From an uncultured Spirochaetaceae bacterium (GTDB lineage: Bacteria; Spirochaetota; Spirochaetia; Sphaerochaetales; Sphaerochaetaceae): a stretch of DNA of 64,000 nucleotides. The stretch covers positions 145,684-209,683 of the forward strand of contig CALXMP010000004.1 in the NCBI GenBank assembly GCA_944389505.1. Reading direction: 5' to 3'. The notes under the pieces were generated by a model, which saw only the letters and a list, made by a program, of their open reading frames with translations, did no database searches and was not told the DNA's origin. How positions within the stretch are numbered: the stretch's first letter is position 1; every line of letters begins with the position of its first letter. A program made the position numbers and the translations under genes. Below are positions 62,209 through 64,000 of this stretch, in pieces.

Positions 62209-63829
62209 CGACTCAAATAAACTAAGAGGCGGTTACTATACACCTTTTGAAATAGCCCAGTTCATTTCGAATTGGGCGATAAGAAATGATTCGGACTGTA
62301 TTCTAGAACCTAGCTGTGGCGATGGAGTGTTTATAGGTACAGCAATAAAGGCTCTTCAGCGATTCACTCAAAAATGCCAGATAACAGGAATTGAACTTGT
62401 AAGAGAAGAGGCAAATAAAGCGATGCTTTCTTACCCTCAAGCACAAATAATCAATTCTGATTTCTTTACATATTATAAAAAAAAGATTAGTCAAAAAAAA
62501 CAGTTTAATGTTATTGTTGGCAATCCCCCGTTTATTCGTTACCAAAATTTTGATGAAAACTATCGCTCCTGCGCTTTTGAATTAATGCAAGAATACGGAT
62601 TTAGCCCCAATAGATTAACTAATATTTGGTTGCCATTTCTTCTTCTTTCATGCAAGGCATTGTCCTCCGATGGCAGATTGGGTATGGTCATTCCAGCTGA
62701 ACTTTTTCAAGTAGATTATGCAGCTGAAGCAAGACTCTTCTTAAGTAGTTTTTTTGATAGCCTCTATATAATCACATTTAAGAAGTTAGTATTTGAAGGT
62801 ATTCAGCAAGAAATCGTTCTACTGCTTGGCGAACGGAGTAGCAGTGAAAAAGGGATAAAAGTTTTTCAGTTGGACGAAATAAATGATCTTAAAAATATAA
62901 ATTTGAATAAATCTGTAAATTCATTGCCACTTGATCATTCTAGTGACAAATGGACAAAATATTTTTTGTCATCCGCAGAGCTTGAACTGATGCGTAAGCT
63001 TGAAAAAAACACAGATATATCCATGACTACTGACTTATTTGAGACTAATGTTGGCATTGTCAGTGGCGAAAACGAGTTCTTTTTAATTAATAAGGAAAGA
63101 GCAGACATTTTTGGACTCAAGAATCTCAGCCCAATTATAGGTCGCTCTGATCAATTATCTGGAATCCGCTTTACCGAAGATGATTTTAATGAGCAAGTCA
63201 TTAGAAACAAAAAAGTATTTCTCCTGGATATTGATAAGGAGTTACCAAGTTCGGCTTTATCAGAAGAGCAAAAAAAATATATAGCCTGGGGAGAACAGAA
63301 TAATTTTGATAAAAACTACAAATGCACAATTCGCACACCATGGTATGCAGTGCCTAAATCGTGGAAAGCTGATGCATATATTATCAGACAAGCAAATTTA
63401 TGCCCAAGAATAATTCTAAATGAATTTGGGGCATACAATACTGATACACTTCACAAAATCAGATTTATCAAAGGGGTAAACGGAAGAAATGTTACAGCCG
63501 CATTTCTAAATTCCTACACCCTAGCTTTAAGCGAAACACTTGGGAGAAGCTACGGGGGCGGAGTTTTAACATTTGAGCCCGGCGAAATCAGAAAAATGAG
63601 AATACCCTTGATTGGATCATCTAATTTATCTCTCAATGAACTTGATAATATTTATCGGCAGCAAAGTGTAGAAGCAGTTCTCGATGTAACAGATTATGTA
63701 CTATTAAAAGACGGTCTAGGCTTGGATAATCATGATATTAAAATGCTAAGAAACATTTGGAAAACATTATCTGATAGACGCCTATCAAGAAAAAATGATT
63801 GTAGTGTTAAAGGGAAATGGGGCTGCTAA
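62195..63829 (+). CDS. Eco57I-type N6-adenine DNA methyltransferase
   Basis: 544 residues. It has GGYYTPFEIAQFI (the family Y-T-P motif), motif I ILEPSCGDGVFIG, and NPPF (VIVGNPPFIRYQN). It overlaps the IIG gene by 14 bases. As I recall, the Eco57I system has the same make-up, a methylating endonuclease of about 1000 residues and a separate methylase of 544. The second enzyme should protect the strand the first leaves unmethylated in an asymmetric site. AT-rich like its partner. Confidence 0.92.
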   Translation: MKKDNDSNKLRGGYYTPFEIAQFISNWAIRNDSDCILEPSCGDGVFIGTAIKALQRFTQKCQITGIELVREEANKAMLSYPQAQIINSDFFTYYKKKISQKKQFNVIVGNPPFIRYQNFDENYRSCAFELMQEYGFSPNRLTNIWLPFLLLSCKALSSDGRLGMVIPAELFQVDYAAEARLFLSSFFDSLYIITFKKLVFEGIQQEIVLLLGERSSSEKGIKVFQLDEINDLKNINLNKSVNSLPLDHSSDKWTKYFLSSAELELMRKLEKNTDISMTTDLFETNVGIVSGENEFFLINKERADIFGLKNLSPIIGRSDQLSGIRFTEDDFNEQVIRNKKVFLLDIDKELPSSALSEEQKKYIAWGEQNNFDKNYKCTIRTPWYAVPKSWKADAYIIRQANLCPRIILNEFGAYNTDTLHKIRFIKGVNGRNVTAAFLNSYTLALSETLGRSYGGGVLTFEPGEIRKMRIPLIGSSNLSLNELDNIYRQQSVEAVLDVTDYVLLKDGLGLDNHDIKMLRNIWKTLSDRRLSRKNDCSVKGKWGC

Positions 63830-63837
63830 ACAGCCCC
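63819..63837 (+). terminator. Hairpin at the end of the restriction-modification operon
   Basis: GGGGCTG-CTAAA-CAGCCCC, with the TAA stop in the loop. No U run follows on the plus strand. A second candidate, CTCCTA/TAGGAG with TTTTT (63960-63995), lies further on. Nothing else is seen in 63838-64000. Confidence 0.45.
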
Positions 63838-64000
63838 ACATATGAAATATCTCCAGAAAAAACTGGGCATTTAAAATGCAACTCATAGCTGAATGAAAGA
63901 TAGGAAAAGAATCCAGCGGAGTAGGAGACTGTAAATAAGTTTGTGGACATTTGAGAAAGCTCCTAAGCTGGAAGGAAGAAGGCATAGGAGTTTTTGTTAT

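Noticed and set aside
63785..63985. Minus-strand ORF of 66 codons at the right edge
   Set aside because: Overlaps the methylase end and a hairpin; no recognisable features.
1..64000. CRISPR array, rRNA genes, prophage structural genes
   Set aside because: No spaced direct repeats of CRISPR size, no rRNA-like stretches and no capsid or tail genes were seen in the whole window.

Overview
This window looks like chromosomal DNA of an anaerobic, diderm spirochaete (Spirochaetota, perhaps close to Sphaerochaetaceae or Treponema). That placement is an inference. It rests on an rnfCDGEAB operon, a pyrB-pyrI fusion, a pyrD-pyrK fusion, a TRAP transporter, an AmyA/GH57-like protein and a BspA-type leucine-rich repeat protein. 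No rRNA or other marker gene is present to prove it. Coding density is high, most genes lie on the minus strand, and many neighbours overlap by 1, 4 or 8 bases, so operons are long.

Layout. Positions 1-13400 are one co-directional minus-strand run: rnfCDGEAB (ion-pumping ferredoxin:NAD oxidoreductase), a GH57-like protein, prfB with an intact programmed +1 frameshift, a PEGA-like envelope protein, ftsY, a secreted YD-repeat protein, and an FtsX/LolD/FtsX exporter cut by the left edge. Positions 13500-18400 hold a TRAP transporter with a cyclase and a ketopantoate-reductase-like enzyme. Positions 18400-21250 hold trkAH for potassium uptake. After tRNA-Thr come small envelope genes, pta, rsmA, comEC, phosphohexomutase, a HAD phosphatase, an RlmI-like methyltransferase and corA. 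Positions 31850-37800 are the pyrimidine operon pyrBI-pyrE-pyrF-pyrDK-pyrC. Positions 38400-46950 hold prs, an aminotransferase, mscS, a very acidic 969-residue protein, an inositol-phosphatase-like gene and a HAD-RidA fusion. Positions 47100-54650 hold an RNA methyltransferase with an Arg/Asp/Gly-rich tail, manB, galE, dpaL and small accessory genes.

Positions 54786-63840 are an accessory island beside tRNA-Asp. It holds an intact IS (IS1634/IS4-like) with 23-bp perfect inverted repeats, the N-terminal stub of a tyrosine integrase, an HNH protein with a helix-turn-helix partner, and an AT-rich Eco57I-like restriction-modification pair. Candidate operators lie in the divergent promoter region.

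The most interesting signals are regulatory. (1) The corA leader encodes a 24-residue acidic and Pro-containing peptide, and its RNA has two mutually exclusive stems, one next to the corA ribosome binding site; this suggests Mg2+ sensing by abortive leader translation. (2) The pyrBI leader has a short peptide ending four bases before an intrinsic terminator, as in enteric pyrBI attenuation. (3) A HAD phosphatase is fused in frame to RidA, yet RidA keeps its own ribosome binding site and start. (4) Several genes have a -10 box six or seven bases before the start codon and no Shine-Dalgarno sequence, which suggests leaderless mRNAs.
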